Below, piece after piece: positions 40,645 to 50,364 of a stretch of DNA of 64,000 bases. This stretch comes from Colwellia marinimaniae. GTDB taxonomy: Bacteria; Pseudomonadota; Gammaproteobacteria; Enterobacterales; Alteromonadaceae. The stretch spans positions 62,001 through 126,000 of the forward strand of contig NZ_BDQM01000002.1 in assembly GCF_002207865.1 (NCBI RefSeq), given 5' to 3'. How positions within the stretch are numbered: the first letter of the stretch is position 1; the number at the start of each line of letters is the position of its first letter. The notes under the pieces were generated by a model. The model saw only the letters and a list, made by a program, of their open reading frames with translations, was not told where the DNA came from and made no database searches. A program made the position numbers and the translations under genes.

Positions 40645-41475
40645 ATGTCGACACTCCTTAATATCTCTCAGCTAAGTTGGCAGGTGCCAAATAAAGCCAT
40701 CTTGCACAACATTAACTTCACTGTCCGCAAAGGTGAAGTCATCGGTATTATTGGCCCCAATGGTGCGGGTAAAACTAGCCTATTACGCTGTATAACAAAT
40801 CAAAATAATATTCTCGCCAGCGCCAATGTTACCGGTAGCGTGCAATTAAAAAACCGTGCCATAACTCGATATAGTACGAAAGAGATTGCCCAACACTTCG
40901 CCCTAGTGATGCAAAAGAATGACAGCATTTTTGCGCTTTCTGTGCAAGATGTGATGAAAATGGGCTTATTACCGCACAAAACGCTTTTTTCCTTAGACAG
41001 CGATCACGACAAAGCACAAATAAATTTAGCGCTTAAAAAAGTGGGTTTAGAGCAAGCGCTACATACTAACTTTAATCAACTATCCGGTGGCGAACAACAA
41101 AGAGTATTAATTGCTCGGGCACTAGTGCAAGCCAGTCAAATCTTGATCCTTGATGAGCCGACCACTCATTTAGATGTGTATTACCAACATCAGGTATTGC
41201 AGCTAGTCAACAAACTCAATATCACCGTTATCATGACAGTACATGATCTTAATTTGGCCAGTTTATACTGCCAACGATTAATATTATTAAATCAAGGCCA
41301 ATTAATTTGTGATGGCAGCCCCGAAGAAGTATTGGTGCCTAAGCAATTAAGCCAGGTATTTGGTTTACCTTGTCAGAAAAGTATTGATGAAATGACAGGT
41401 GCCATCCAAGTATCTTTCTACTTACCAGATAGTCATGGAAAAAACAGTCAATTTCCGGAGTCACCTGATGAATAA
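40645..41475 (+). CDS. btuD: Vitamin B12 ABC transporter ATPase BtuD
   Basis: ATP-hydrolysing subunit of the BtuCD vitamin B12 importer. The Walker A motif GPNGAGKT is at about residues 36-43, the ABC signature LSGGEQQR at about 145-152, and Walker B ILILDEPT at about 165-172, with the H-loop His in TVHDLN (about 200). The frame opens at a GTG at 40621, but the ATG at 40645 fits the family. It is first in the operon behind the riboswitch, and overlaps btuC. Confidence 0.93.
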   Translation: MSTLLNISQLSWQVPNKAILHNINFTVRKGEVIGIIGPNGAGKTSLLRCITNQNNILASANVTGSVQLKNRAITRYSTKEIAQHFALVMQKNDSIFALSVQDVMKMGLLPHKTLFSLDSDHDKAQINLALKKVGLEQALHTNFNQLSGGEQQRVLIARALVQASQILILDEPTTHLDVYYQHQVLQLVNKLNITVIMTVHDLNLASLYCQRLILLNQGQLICDGSPEEVLVPKQLSQVFGLPCQKSIDEMTGAIQVSFYLPDSHGKNSQFPESPDE

Positions 41476-42454
41476 AGTTACTACTATTTTGTGGGGATTG
41501 TCAGCCTTAGTTATTTTATCGGCGATGGCGGCTATTACCTTTGGCCCTGCTGATATCGACTCTGCAGAATTAATTAGCTGCTTAGTGAGTAGCTGCCAAA
41601 ACCCCATCGTTAATGTCATTATCTGGCAAGTACGCATTCCAAGGGTGTTAGTCGCCTTGGTGGCAGGCATGGGCTTAGCCATTGCTGGTGCTATTTTACA
41701 AAATACCACCCGTAATCCACTTGCTGACCCTTATCTCTTTGGTATTGTTTCTGGCGCTGGCTTAGGCGCTACCATCGCCAATATTACCTTGGCCGATAAC
41801 CTCACCATAGCCTTACCTTTGGCGGCATTTCTAGGAGCACTGTTTGCCGTCATTATTGTAGTCTTTATCGCTAAAGTACTGCAGCGCATGGAGCAATTAT
41901 TGCTCGCTGGTGTTGCGGTTTCATTTATGCTGGCATCGATCACCCAATTTATTTTATATTTTGGCGAACCTTTTGCCACCAACCGCGTTATTTTCTGGCT
42001 TATGGGTAGCTTAGCGCGGGTTGAAATGAGTAACTTTTACGTCATTGCTAGTGTTCTTGTTGTCGCAATAATTACCGTCTTTGCACTACACCGACAAATA
42101 GATGCGCTGTTATTAGGTGATGAGAGTGCTGCCAGCTTAGGTGTTGATGTCGATAAGTTACGTTTACTTATGTTAGGCATTTGTGCGGCCCTAACCGCAA
42201 CTATAGTGGCCTATTGTGGCGGTATTGGTTTTGTTGGCTTGATGATACCTCATATTGTTAGACAGCTAGTCGGAGTGACAACACTAAAACTAATTATTGG
42301 CAGTGCGTTAATTGGCGCTATATTTCTTATATGGGTAGATGTTATTGCTCGCTCATCACTGCCTCATGCGGAGATCCCAATTGGCATTATCACTTCGGCA
42401 CTAGGTAGTATATTTTTCTTATTTATCATGTACCGCTCTCGGGCGATAAATTAA
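41468..42454 (+). CDS. btuC: Vitamin B12 ABC transporter permease BtuC
   Basis: FecCD-family permease of 328 residues with about ten membrane helices. WQVRIPRVLVALVAGMGLA (about 57-75), GAILQNTTRNPLADPYLFG and the C-terminal GIGFVGLMIPHIVR coupling-helix region are diagnostic. The ATG at 41468 overlaps the btuD stop by 8 nt and has a GGAG site; earlier in-frame starts lie inside btuD. Confidence 0.93.
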   Translation: MNKVTTILWGLSALVILSAMAAITFGPADIDSAELISCLVSSCQNPIVNVIIWQVRIPRVLVALVAGMGLAIAGAILQNTTRNPLADPYLFGIVSGAGLGATIANITLADNLTIALPLAAFLGALFAVIIVVFIAKVLQRMEQLLLAGVAVSFMLASITQFILYFGEPFATNRVIFWLMGSLARVEMSNFYVIASVLVVAIITVFALHRQIDALLLGDESAASLGVDVDKLRLLMLGICAALTATIVAYCGGIGFVGLMIPHIVRQLVGVTTLKLIIGSALIGAIFLIWVDVIARSSLPHAEIPIGIITSALGSIFFLFIMYRSRAIN

Positions 42455-42510
42455 TAAATCAACGGTTAATAAACTAATATTTAATAAAGACGAACAGCAG
42501 AGGTAACCCT

Positions 42511-43128
42511 ATGACTGATGAAAAAACCACTGACCACAACATAACTGATAAACACCAGCAAAGAATGCAAAAAATGAAAGAGAAAGTTGATGCTCGCATT
42601 GAAAGTGCCACCGAGGAGCGCGGCATACTCATTGTAATAACAGGTAATGGTAAAGGCAAAAGCACCTCAGGTTTTGGCACTGTCGCTCGTGCCGTCGGTC
42701 ATGGACTTAATGCTGCAGTGGCACAATTTATTAAGGGTACCTGGGCTTGTGGTGAACGACAACTGCTGGAAAATGCGGGGGTAAAATTTAGTGTAATGGG
42801 CACAGGCTTTACCTGGAATACGCAAGACAAAGAAAAAGACATCGCCGCAGCCCAGCAGGTTTGGCTTAAGTGTAAAGAGTTACTCAGCGATACCAATATT
42901 GATTTGGTCTTACTTGATGAGATGACCTACATGTTATCATATAAATATATTGATTTAGATGAAGTGATTACCGCATTAAACAATCGCCCTAAACATCAGC
43001 ACGTTATCATCACTGGTCGTGCATGTCATCGAGCCATCATAGAGCTGGCAGATACAGTTAGCGAAATAAAATCAATTAAACATGCCTTTGACAGTGGTAT
43101 TAAAGCGCAAAAAGGTATCGACTGGTAA
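42511..43128 (+). CDS. cobO: Cob(I)yrinic acid a,c-diamide adenosyltransferase
   Basis: Corrinoid adenosyltransferase (BtuR/CobO/CobA type) that transfers adenosyl from ATP to the cobalt of corrinoids, giving coenzyme B12. The unusual P-loop GNGKGKSTS is at about residues 45-53, and DLVLLDEMTYML (Walker-B-like) near 135. The N-terminal 38 residues are charged and vary within the family. In E. coli the orthologue btuR is next to yciK; here it has joined the B12 uptake operon. Confidence 0.95.
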   Translation: MTDEKTTDHNITDKHQQRMQKMKEKVDARIESATEERGILIVITGNGKGKSTSGFGTVARAVGHGLNAAVAQFIKGTWACGERQLLENAGVKFSVMGTGFTWNTQDKEKDIAAAQQVWLKCKELLSDTNIDLVLLDEMTYMLSYKYIDLDEVITALNNRPKHQHVIITGRACHRAIIELADTVSEIKSIKHAFDSGIKAQKGIDW

Positions 43129-43186
43129 AGCACCCTTTACCTATATAACCACTTTACCTTAGAAGCACCTTACCTTTACAAATAAT

Positions 43187-43213
43187 AGAGCTAGCACTTT
43201 ATACCCTAGCTCT
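43187..43213 (+). terminator. Hairpin between cobO and btuF
   Basis: AGAGCTAG pairs with CTAGCTCT around eleven bases, followed by TTTAATTT. It may be a weak terminator or a partial attenuator inside the operon. Confidence 0.4.
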
Positions 43214-43242
43214 TTAATTTATCACCAAACAGAAAAAACACC

Positions 43243-44139
43243 ATGAAACTAACCGTTCTGCTGCTTACTTTATTGCTCATTGCCAATGCTGCGTATGCCG
43301 AGCTCAATAAAGAGCTTAATAGAGAAACTAATAAAGAATTATCTAAAAAAGAAGCCAAGCCAACTATTATCGCCCTTTCCCCGCATATCGTTGAGATGCT
43401 TTATGATATCGGTGCCGGTGAGCAAATTATTGGCACCACTGCCTTTGCTGACTACCCAGAGCAGGCGAAAAAAATACCGCGCATAGGTAATTATATCCGT
43501 TTACAACTAGAGCGAGTCATTGAGTTGCAACCTGACTTAATTATCGCCTGGAAAAATGGCAACCCGAGTGATGACTTAGCACGATTAGAGCAACTGGGTT
43601 TTAACGTTATTTACTCCCACCCGCAGATTTTTTCAGATATAGCGAAAGAAGTTCGCCACTTTGCTAAGCTGACCGGCCATAGCGCGCAAGGTGAAAGAGT
43701 AGCGAAAAAGTTCGAGCTAGAGTTAGCAAAGATAACCATGGCTTACCAAGATAAAACAGTAATCACTGGTTTTTACGAGCTTTGGTCAAGACCCTTAACA
43801 ACGGTTGCCAAGGGCAGTTGGCCACAACAATTTTTTAATATCTGTAAAGTCAAAAACCCCTTTGCCCAGGTGATCACGCCATACCCACAAATTAGCATAG
43901 AGCAAGTACTACCAGCGGCAGTGCAAGTCATTATTCAGCCACTATCCGTTAATCAAAAAGAGCGCGAGGGCTTTAATTGGCAAGATTGGCCAATGATACC
44001 CGCAGTAGCCAATAAGCAAATAATTCAACCTGACGCCGATGCTATGCATCGGATGACAGTACGCAGCTTAACGGCATTAAAAGATTTGTGTGCAGCAATC
44101 GATAAAACAAGAACGATTTTGCAACAAAAGCATAACTAG
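43243..44139 (+). CDS. btuF: Vitamin B12-binding periplasmic protein BtuF
   Basis: Periplasmic component of the BtuCDF importer. A Sec signal peptide (MKLTVLLLTLLLIANAAYA, cut near residue 19) is followed by a short charged linker with near-repeated LNKEL/NRETNKEL units (about 21-35), then two Rossmann-like lobes: ALSPHIVEMLYDIGAGEQI (about 45-63), PDLIIAWKNGNP (about 97-108) and the C-terminal DADAMHRM near 265. 298 residues. After the cobO gene; the first btuB and its riboswitch follow. Confidence 0.92.
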   Translation: MKLTVLLLTLLLIANAAYAELNKELNRETNKELSKKEAKPTIIALSPHIVEMLYDIGAGEQIIGTTAFADYPEQAKKIPRIGNYIRLQLERVIELQPDLIIAWKNGNPSDDLARLEQLGFNVIYSHPQIFSDIAKEVRHFAKLTGHSAQGERVAKKFELELAKITMAYQDKTVITGFYELWSRPLTTVAKGSWPQQFFNICKVKNPFAQVITPYPQISIEQVLPAAVQVIIQPLSVNQKEREGFNWQDWPMIPAVANKQIIQPDADAMHRMTVRSLTALKDLCAAIDKTRTILQQKHN

Positions 44140-44167
44140 CCTATCCGCTAGTCAATAATAAATATTT

Positions 44168-44312
44168 TAGGTGCCCGATAGTTTTAGTGATAATTGGTAA
44201 GCAATCATCACTAAAAATGAAGGTGAAACGGGAAATTTGTTAACCCTATACTGCCCCCGCAACGGTGTAAGTTACAGTTTTTGTGTAACTCAAGTCCGGA
44301 GACCGGCCTAAA
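44168..44312 (+). ncRNA. Cobalamin riboswitch upstream of btuB
   Basis: All cobalamin riboswitch blocks are visible: GGTGCCCGAT near 44171, GGTGAAACGGGAA near 44223, ACTGCCCCCGCAACGGTG (about 44250-44268) and the B12 box TCAAGTCCGGAGACCGGCC (44291-44309). A small hairpin AAGCAC/GTGCTT (44331-44346) lies between the riboswitch and the btuB ribosome site and may be the expression platform. Confidence 0.93.
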
Positions 44313-44361
44313 ATTAAATTAATCATTGTAAGCACGGTGGGTGCTTATAACTGAGGACAAC

Positions 44362-46194
44362 ATGAAAAAAACATTAATAGCACTAAGTATTAGCAGCCTA
44401 CTTTACTCATCACTTTCTTTTGCTGAGCAAAGTAACATCGAAAACTTTAACAAAACGAGCAAAGCCGATGAAACTATACTTATCACCGGCAACCCATACA
44501 AGCAGTCAACCGATGAAATCATGTCAACGGTATCTATCATTACTCGTATAGATATAGACCGTATTCAACCAAAATCAATAGCTGACCTATTAAAACTCAC
44601 CGCTGGTATTGATATTGCTTCTAATGGTGGTCCGAGTCAACTCACTTCTATTTTTGTTCGTGGTACCAATTCAAGTCATACCTTATTCTTAGTGGATGGG
44701 GTACGTATTAATACGGTAACTGGCTCAGGTGGCGCATCGGTTAATGATATACCTACATACCAAATTGAACGTATTGAAATATTAAAAGGTCCACGTGCAG
44801 CAATGTATGGCTCAGATGCTATTGGCGCTGTAATACAGATTTTCACCCGTAATTTAACCGGTGGTGAATATCAAGCAGCAGTAGAATATGGTTCAAACAA
44901 TTATATTTTTACCGGCGTAACTGCTGGCATTAGCCATGGAGAAGGAGCAACAACCTTCAGTATTAGTAAAGAAACAAGTGATGGCTACGATATAACAAAT
45001 AATGACTTCGCTGTTGATGATGATAAAGATGGCTATGAAAAAATTAATCTGTCAATTAAGGGGCAACAACCTTTGAGTGATGCATTAACTTTAAGCTGGG
45101 TTGGTCGATACGATGAAGGTGATTATGATTATGATGGTAACTCTAAATGGACAGTAACAGCCCCAAGCCAAGAGTACAAAAAATATTTGTTAGCAACTAA
45201 CTTAAACTATACGCAGGATTCTTGGTCTCACGATATTAATATAGCCCACTACCAAGAAGAACAAATACGTTTTGGTGACTACCCAGGAGTTGATGAAACA
45301 ACGCGAAATCAAGCAGATTATGTCGGTATTTACAACGTAGCGGATGCCTTGAGCTTTAGCTTTGGTGGTCAGTTTTATCAAGATGAGTATAGTGGTTCTA
45401 ATGACGGTTTTAATGGCGAATCACGCAATACCAGCAGTGTATTTGCTGGTGCTTTATATAATGCAGATGCATTCATTAGCGAATTTTCATTACGTTATAA
45501 CGACGTAGACGATACCGGTACAAAAACCACCTATAACGTTAGCCTAGGTTATAACATTAATGACTCTTTTTTCACCAGCATTAACTACGGTACTGGTTTT
45601 AAAGCACCAACCTTGTATCAACTTTATGATAGCTACGCTGGTAATGCTGAACTTGAGCTAGAAACATCAGAAAGTTGGGAGTTTTTACTCCGTGGTGATG
45701 TCTATGGTGTAACAACTGAAGTAGCATACTTCAACTTAAGTTTCGACAACTTATTAGACTACAATTACGTTACTTCTCAATTTGATAATATTGCAGATGC
45801 TAAAATAAAAGGCGTTGAATTCAATGTATCTCAGCAGGTAGAAAACCTCAACTTATCTGCCAATTATACTTATACCGATACTGAAGACAAAACAACAGGA
45901 ACACAACTAAGTCGCCGTGCTCGCCATAAAGCAAATATTGGCGCAACATATGACTGGGAACAAGTTAGTCTAACGGGCATTTATCAATATCAGGGAACAC
46001 GCTTTGACGCTTACTCAAATGCCACATTATCTGCGTATAACACCCTTGATATGAGTGTTAATTATCAATTGAATGATGATTGGAAGTTGCAACTTAAAGC
46101 CAATAATATTTTTGATGCTGATTATGAAACTGTGCCGGGCTATGTTACCCCTGGAGCAGAGTACTTTTTGCAGATTAGCTTTAGCAACTTATAA
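44362..46194 (+). CDS. btuB: TonB-dependent vitamin B12 receptor BtuB
   Basis: Outer-membrane gated barrel for cobalamin uptake, powered by TonB. A Sec signal (residues 1-22) is followed by the TonB box DETILITG, the plug domain (about 45-150, with IFVRGTNSSHTLFLVDGVRI) and a 22-strand barrel. An Asp-rich loop, DDDKDGYEK, recalls the calcium-binding loops of BtuB. The last residue is Leu rather than the usual aromatic. The frame opens at GTG 44341, but the ATG at 44362 has GAGGA upstream and starts the signal peptide. The cobalamin riboswitch above supports the assignment. 610 residues. Confidence 0.93.
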   Translation: MKKTLIALSISSLLYSSLSFAEQSNIENFNKTSKADETILITGNPYKQSTDEIMSTVSIITRIDIDRIQPKSIADLLKLTAGIDIASNGGPSQLTSIFVRGTNSSHTLFLVDGVRINTVTGSGGASVNDIPTYQIERIEILKGPRAAMYGSDAIGAVIQIFTRNLTGGEYQAAVEYGSNNYIFTGVTAGISHGEGATTFSISKETSDGYDITNNDFAVDDDKDGYEKINLSIKGQQPLSDALTLSWVGRYDEGDYDYDGNSKWTVTAPSQEYKKYLLATNLNYTQDSWSHDINIAHYQEEQIRFGDYPGVDETTRNQADYVGIYNVADALSFSFGGQFYQDEYSGSNDGFNGESRNTSSVFAGALYNADAFISEFSLRYNDVDDTGTKTTYNVSLGYNINDSFFTSINYGTGFKAPTLYQLYDSYAGNAELELETSESWEFLLRGDVYGVTTEVAYFNLSFDNLLDYNYVTSQFDNIADAKIKGVEFNVSQQVENLNLSANYTYTDTEDKTTGTQLSRRARHKANIGATYDWEQVSLTGIYQYQGTRFDAYSNATLSAYNTLDMSVNYQLNDDWKLQLKANNIFDADYETVPGYVTPGAEYFLQISFSNL

Positions 46195-46647
46195 TCGTAG
46201 CGACTAACTCTAGCAGGTAGTTTGCTAGAGTGTCCCATCCTAAAAGATGTTGACGATTTTTAATAGACGGCCAGAAGCTTTTGCTGCTGGCCTTTTTTAT
46301 GTGTATTAACTTAATTTAGGAGCGGAGAAGTTAATCTATTTATAACCCGTTATTGGCATACTAATAGCTAACATGTATTTTTCCTCCTAGCAAAAAAACC
46401 ACTTACTGGTAATCACTTATTTCATGAGTTAAAGGCTATAAATATCAAATTAATCTTAGCCATAGGAAAACCCACAACATTGCCTCTGTCGTCAAATGGA
46501 CACAAGCCTGAGATTGCTAATAAGCTTCATTGTTATAGTAAGTAGCTATGAAAAAACCACAAATCCTTGCTCACCTTTAACAATTTCTGTAGTAAAATGC
46601 TTTGCGCCTTTTTAGCGGTATGATTAGCTGTAAATAATTGAGGAAAA
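46195..46647. other. Intergenic region between the two btuB-like genes
   Basis: It contains a perfect 9-bp hairpin ACTCTAGCA/TGCTAGAGT (46207-46231) and the btuB terminator (46269-46298). The right part is AT-rich and holds no recognisable cobalamin riboswitch. It carries the presumed promoter of the second receptor and its ribosome site (GAGG, just before 46648). Confidence 0.6.
46269..46298 (+). terminator. Terminator after btuB
   Basis: GGCCAG-AAGC pairs with GCTG-CTGGCC around TTTT, then six T. Confidence 0.9.
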
Positions 46648-48522
46648 ATGAAAAAAACATTAATAGCACTAAGTATTCACAGTCTACTTTACTCATCACT
46701 TTCTTTTGCTGGGCATACAAGTAGCCAATTTTTTAATAAAACCACTAAAAACGATGAAACCATTGTCGTTACCGCCAATCGCAGTATGCAAGATAAGTTT
46801 GATACCCTAGCCGCGGTCGACATTTTTACCCGTGAAGAAATAGAAAAAATTCAACCGTTATCTATCAGCGACTTACTAAACCGCGTTGCCGGTATATCGA
46901 TAAGCACACAAGGTACTACTGCACAAACATCGTCAGATTTTGTTCGTGGCACCAACTCAGCTCACATTTTGGTTTTAGTCAATGGTGTTCGCCTTGGCAT
47001 AAAAAACCTCGCCGATATTCCAGTGCAACTAGTCGAACGTGTCGAAGTAATTAGAGGGCCAAGGTCTGCCTTGTGGGGCACTGACGCCGTTGGTGGTGTT
47101 ATCCAGATTTTCACTCGAAGTTTAAATGCCGGTGAAGGCCAAGCGGGTATCAAAGTTGCTAGTAATAGCTTATACCAAGGTTATGGCGCATTAGGTTTTG
47201 GTAATGACGATCATAGTTACACATTAAGCGCTAGCGCTGAAATATCCAAGGGATTTGATGTTACGGCTCCTAGTGGCAGCATTCCACCTGCTGTTGACAA
47301 AAATGATGATGATGGTTATGACCGTCAATCAGTAAGTCTTTCTGGTACTAGCCAATTTAGCAAACAATATACCGTTGAAATAAGCACACAGTACGCCCAA
47401 GGCACTACAGAAATTGATGCTAATACCCAATACACTGGTGACGAAATCAGCTATAAAAACTACCATCTATCATTAAGAAACCACCTGCAACTTGAGCAAG
47501 TATATTTACAGCTTGGTTTAAGCACTTCTCAAGACAGCACAGCAGATAACTACAGTGATTACAATAATCAAAATGGTTTTCCTAATCCAAACAGCTTATT
47601 CACCACAACGCGAGAGCAAGTAAGTGCTTTAGCGCAACTTCCCTTTGCTGAAGCGTCACAATTGACTGCTGGCTATGAGTGGTATAACGAAAGTATTGAT
47701 AGCAATAACATTTACGATAAAACAGAACGTGATGCTAAGGCGTTTTTTATTAGCACTACCCGTAACATTGAACGACTTAAACTTGAAGCCTCGGTACGCT
47801 ACGATAAAATAGCTGATATTGATGGTGAAACTAGCTATCAATTAGCCGTAGGTTACCAAGTGAGTGACCAGTTACTTTTCTCATTAAGTCATGGTACCGC
47901 TTTTAAAGCACCGAGCTTAAATGATTTATATTATCCACTGCAAGGTAACCCTGATTTAACTTCGGAAACATCTGATAGCTTAGAGTTCTTAACACGTTAT
48001 CAAACGGAACTATTCTCTGCGGAAATATCAGTCTACCAAACTACTATCGATAACTTAATTGAATGGGCACCTCTTGATAGCTCTGTGCCATATAGCCCTT
48101 GGCGACCGGAAAACATAGCTAAAGCGGAAATATTTGGTGCAGAAGCAACTATTACTGCAGATATAGCTGATACCAGTAACAGATTAACCTTAAGCCATAT
48201 TGATGCTGAAGATAAGAGCACAGGTAAGCAACTAGCGAGACGGCCACACTTTTCCGCTAACTATAACTTTATCTACACCCTCGGCCAGTTAGGTTTTACT
48301 TTTGATGTCAATTATCAAGGTAGTAGTTTTGATAATTCAGCTATTCAAGAGAGCCAACTTAAAGCATATACGGTATTGGATATAGGGGTAAATTACCGTA
48401 TCAATAGTCAAATGAGTTTATGGGCTAAAATAACCAACCTCACCGATAAAAATTATCAAACGGTGAGTGAATATCTTAGTGCAGAGCGCGGTTACAGCTT
48501 TAGCTTAGATTATAAGTTTTAA
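46648..48522 (+). CDS. BtuB-like TonB-dependent receptor, second copy
   Basis: A 624-residue outer-membrane receptor paralogous to the gene upstream. Signal peptide (about 1-22), TonB box DETIVVTA, plug domain with SDFVRGTNSAHILVLVNGVRL, barrel ending in the canonical aromatic (SLDYKF). An Asp-rich loop (VDKNDDDGYDRQ) is again present. The signal-peptide codons are almost identical to those of the first btuB, but the rest has diverged widely. No riboswitch precedes it, so it may be regulated differently or take a different corrinoid. A terminator follows. Confidence 0.85.
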   Translation: MKKTLIALSIHSLLYSSLSFAGHTSSQFFNKTTKNDETIVVTANRSMQDKFDTLAAVDIFTREEIEKIQPLSISDLLNRVAGISISTQGTTAQTSSDFVRGTNSAHILVLVNGVRLGIKNLADIPVQLVERVEVIRGPRSALWGTDAVGGVIQIFTRSLNAGEGQAGIKVASNSLYQGYGALGFGNDDHSYTLSASAEISKGFDVTAPSGSIPPAVDKNDDDGYDRQSVSLSGTSQFSKQYTVEISTQYAQGTTEIDANTQYTGDEISYKNYHLSLRNHLQLEQVYLQLGLSTSQDSTADNYSDYNNQNGFPNPNSLFTTTREQVSALAQLPFAEASQLTAGYEWYNESIDSNNIYDKTERDAKAFFISTTRNIERLKLEASVRYDKIADIDGETSYQLAVGYQVSDQLLFSLSHGTAFKAPSLNDLYYPLQGNPDLTSETSDSLEFLTRYQTELFSAEISVYQTTIDNLIEWAPLDSSVPYSPWRPENIAKAEIFGAEATITADIADTSNRLTLSHIDAEDKSTGKQLARRPHFSANYNFIYTLGQLGFTFDVNYQGSSFDNSAIQESQLKAYTVLDIGVNYRINSQMSLWAKITNLTDKNYQTVSEYLSAERGYSFSLDYKF

Positions 48523-48555
48523 GGTACTTAGTTAGGCTGGTCATATTTTTCACAC

Positions 48556-48583
48556 AAAAAAGCCTGCAATTGCAGGCTTTTTT
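48556..48583. terminator. Bidirectional terminator
   Basis: AAAAAAGCCTGCA pairs with TGCAGGCTTTTTT around AT, between the receptor gene and the convergent lipoprotein gene. Confidence 0.93.
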
Positions 48584-48626
48584 ATTACTCAGAATAAGCT
48601 GATTAAACTGTTCTGTTGAAACTACA

Positions 48627-49991
48627 TTAATTAAATTTCAGAGCAAGTTCTATTGCTGTCATATCTTTAACAAAATCATTAGTCAAATCTGCAGAGCTAT
48701 CACCTTGATAATATTTAATATAATCCGAATAAGTATTGCTTATTTTACTGTTAATTAACTGTACATCTTGAGATTCTTTACTAGTTTTAATATCAATAAT
48801 ATCTTCATAGCCAGTTAAAGGCGCACTTATCGCTAACGTACCTTCTTCAGGACCATAAAAGGTCCATTGAGCAGGCATTGCTAAACCCGTTTCAGGATCA
48901 GTAGTCCTAAATACGAAGTTAATAATTGCCATAGGAAAAGCGGCAACAGCACGATAGTCGTAGCTGCCATCGGCTTTAATTTCGTCAAAGTAAGGTTCGT
49001 TAAAGGCTGGTTCATTCACACCTGCCATTACGCTCAATGACTCCTCAATAATGGTTGAAATTACTTGATGCTTAGTCTTAGAGACAGCAGTACCAAAAAT
49101 AGAACCACTTGGCACCCAGGTCATACTGGCTTGAGATTGATAATAACTTTCAGAGGTATGAAGGTGATTATCAAAAATTAGTAAGCTCTGCTCACCTTCA
49201 GCTACCTGCGTGGCAAAGTACTTCTCACCGTTTATTAACTGAACACTAGTGAGCTCTTGATACGGTAGAGTTAACTGGTAAGAAGTTGCAGAAAGCGTAG
49301 CAAATAATGACCAAGCACCACCGCTATTATCTTCAGCATTAAGGTCAAAAAAGTTACCCGCGGCAATAAGCTTTTGATTACCACCTAGACCTTCTACCGA
49401 AAATGAATGTAACGGCCAATTGCCACCTATTATACGGCAAACTCGCACGCCTTCGAATAAAGTATTGCTCTCATCAATAGGCTTCGGCTTATCAAAATTT
49501 GCTGAGCTAGTCACCGTTCTGTCCATTGCCAATGGCGCGTGAACTAAATTTAGATCCTTTGTAACACACTCACAACTGCTAGCATTATCCACTAAGCTTA
49601 AGCTATCAAACTGCGCTTGGTAATGGCTAGGTGTGTCACTACTGGCTTGATAAAAGCTAACAACATTTAAACCTTCGGCTTCATCGCCCTGCTGATTTTT
49701 AGCCACTATGGTGTAGTTAATAAACTCATCTTGGGTGATAAAGCTAATAACACCGTTGTCATCAGGTTGATAGGTTTTAAGTGTTTGCCAAGTATCGTCT
49801 TGCAGTAACAATTCAATTTCCATAAAAGCACTACTAACGCCGCAATCATTGCTTAATTGTGAGGTTAAAGAGAAGTTGTATTCAACCGGCTCAGGCGGCT
49901 CAGACGGCTCAGGCGGAGTACTAGATGAACTACCACCACAACCTTGAAGAAGAATGGTTAATAATAAAGGTGATATTAAGTATTTATTCAA
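48627..49991 (-). CDS. Uncharacterised lipoprotein
   Basis: A 454-residue exported protein of no recognised family. The long frame opens at 50060, but a TTG at 49991 with GAGG upstream gives MNKYLISPLLLTILLQGC, a clean lipoprotein signal with Cys18. A Ser/Pro/Glu-rich linker (about 20-36, PPEPSEPPEP) follows, then a beta-rich body. Cys residues at about 49, 139, 141 and 181 may form disulfides. It is monocistronic, between the receptor gene and the chemotaxis cluster. An outer-membrane location is inferred from the signal. Confidence 0.7.
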   Translation of the reverse strand: MNKYLISPLLLTILLQGCGGSSSSTPPEPSEPPEPVEYNFSLTSQLSNDCGVSSAFMEIELLLQDDTWQTLKTYQPDDNGVISFITQDEFINYTIVAKNQQGDEAEGLNVVSFYQASSDTPSHYQAQFDSLSLVDNASSCECVTKDLNLVHAPLAMDRTVTSSANFDKPKPIDESNTLFEGVRVCRIIGGNWPLHSFSVEGLGGNQKLIAAGNFFDLNAEDNSGGAWSLFATLSATSYQLTLPYQELTSVQLINGEKYFATQVAEGEQSLLIFDNHLHTSESYYQSQASMTWVPSGSIFGTAVSKTKHQVISTIIEESLSVMAGVNEPAFNEPYFDEIKADGSYDYRAVAAFPMAIINFVFRTTDPETGLAMPAQWTFYGPEEGTLAISAPLTGYEDIIDIKTSKESQDVQLINSKISNTYSDYIKYYQGDSSADLTNDFVKDMTAIELALKFN

Positions 49992-50364
49992 GAAGAATTC
50001 CTCAGGGTATATTTCAAAGTAAAGGATAAAAAATCTAACGATAAAGCTGTCATTGCTCAAGCAGTCTAACCTTGCTGCTATTTAGAGGTCAACAAAACAA
50101 CTTTGACATAATTATACCCAGTTTTAACGGCAATTAGCTAACTTTTGTTATGACGACTTACTCGAGGAAAACACCGGTAAAAGCAAAAGAAATACAATAA
50201 CATTTGTTAGATTGGACAATCACTTAGCATATAACTAGCAAGCCTTGTTTTATTGAATTTCATTGTCTACGCTAATTTATAGCGTAACTTTTTTAGCTTT
50301 ATGTTTAAGGTCAAGTTTTTATGAACATATGATAAATCACACGCCATCATCTATAGGAACAGTA
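49992..50364. other. Divergent promoter region, lipoprotein / chemotaxis cluster
   Basis: About 370 bp, AT-rich, with an imperfect -35-like TTGACA near 50103 and a small hairpin CGCTA/TAGCG near 50270-50284. No clear gene. The first MCP frame can be extended leftward from 50365 to 50263, but the part before 50365 has no ribosome site. Confidence 0.4.

Noticed and set aside
46195..46647. A third cobalamin riboswitch before the second BtuB-like gene
   Set aside because: I looked for the CCCGCAACTG core and the B12 box; only weak partial resemblances near 46490-46520 were seen.
50263..50364. A longer N terminus for the first MCP
   Set aside because: No ribosome site before 50263; ATG 50365 has AGGAAC and a natural membrane-protein start.
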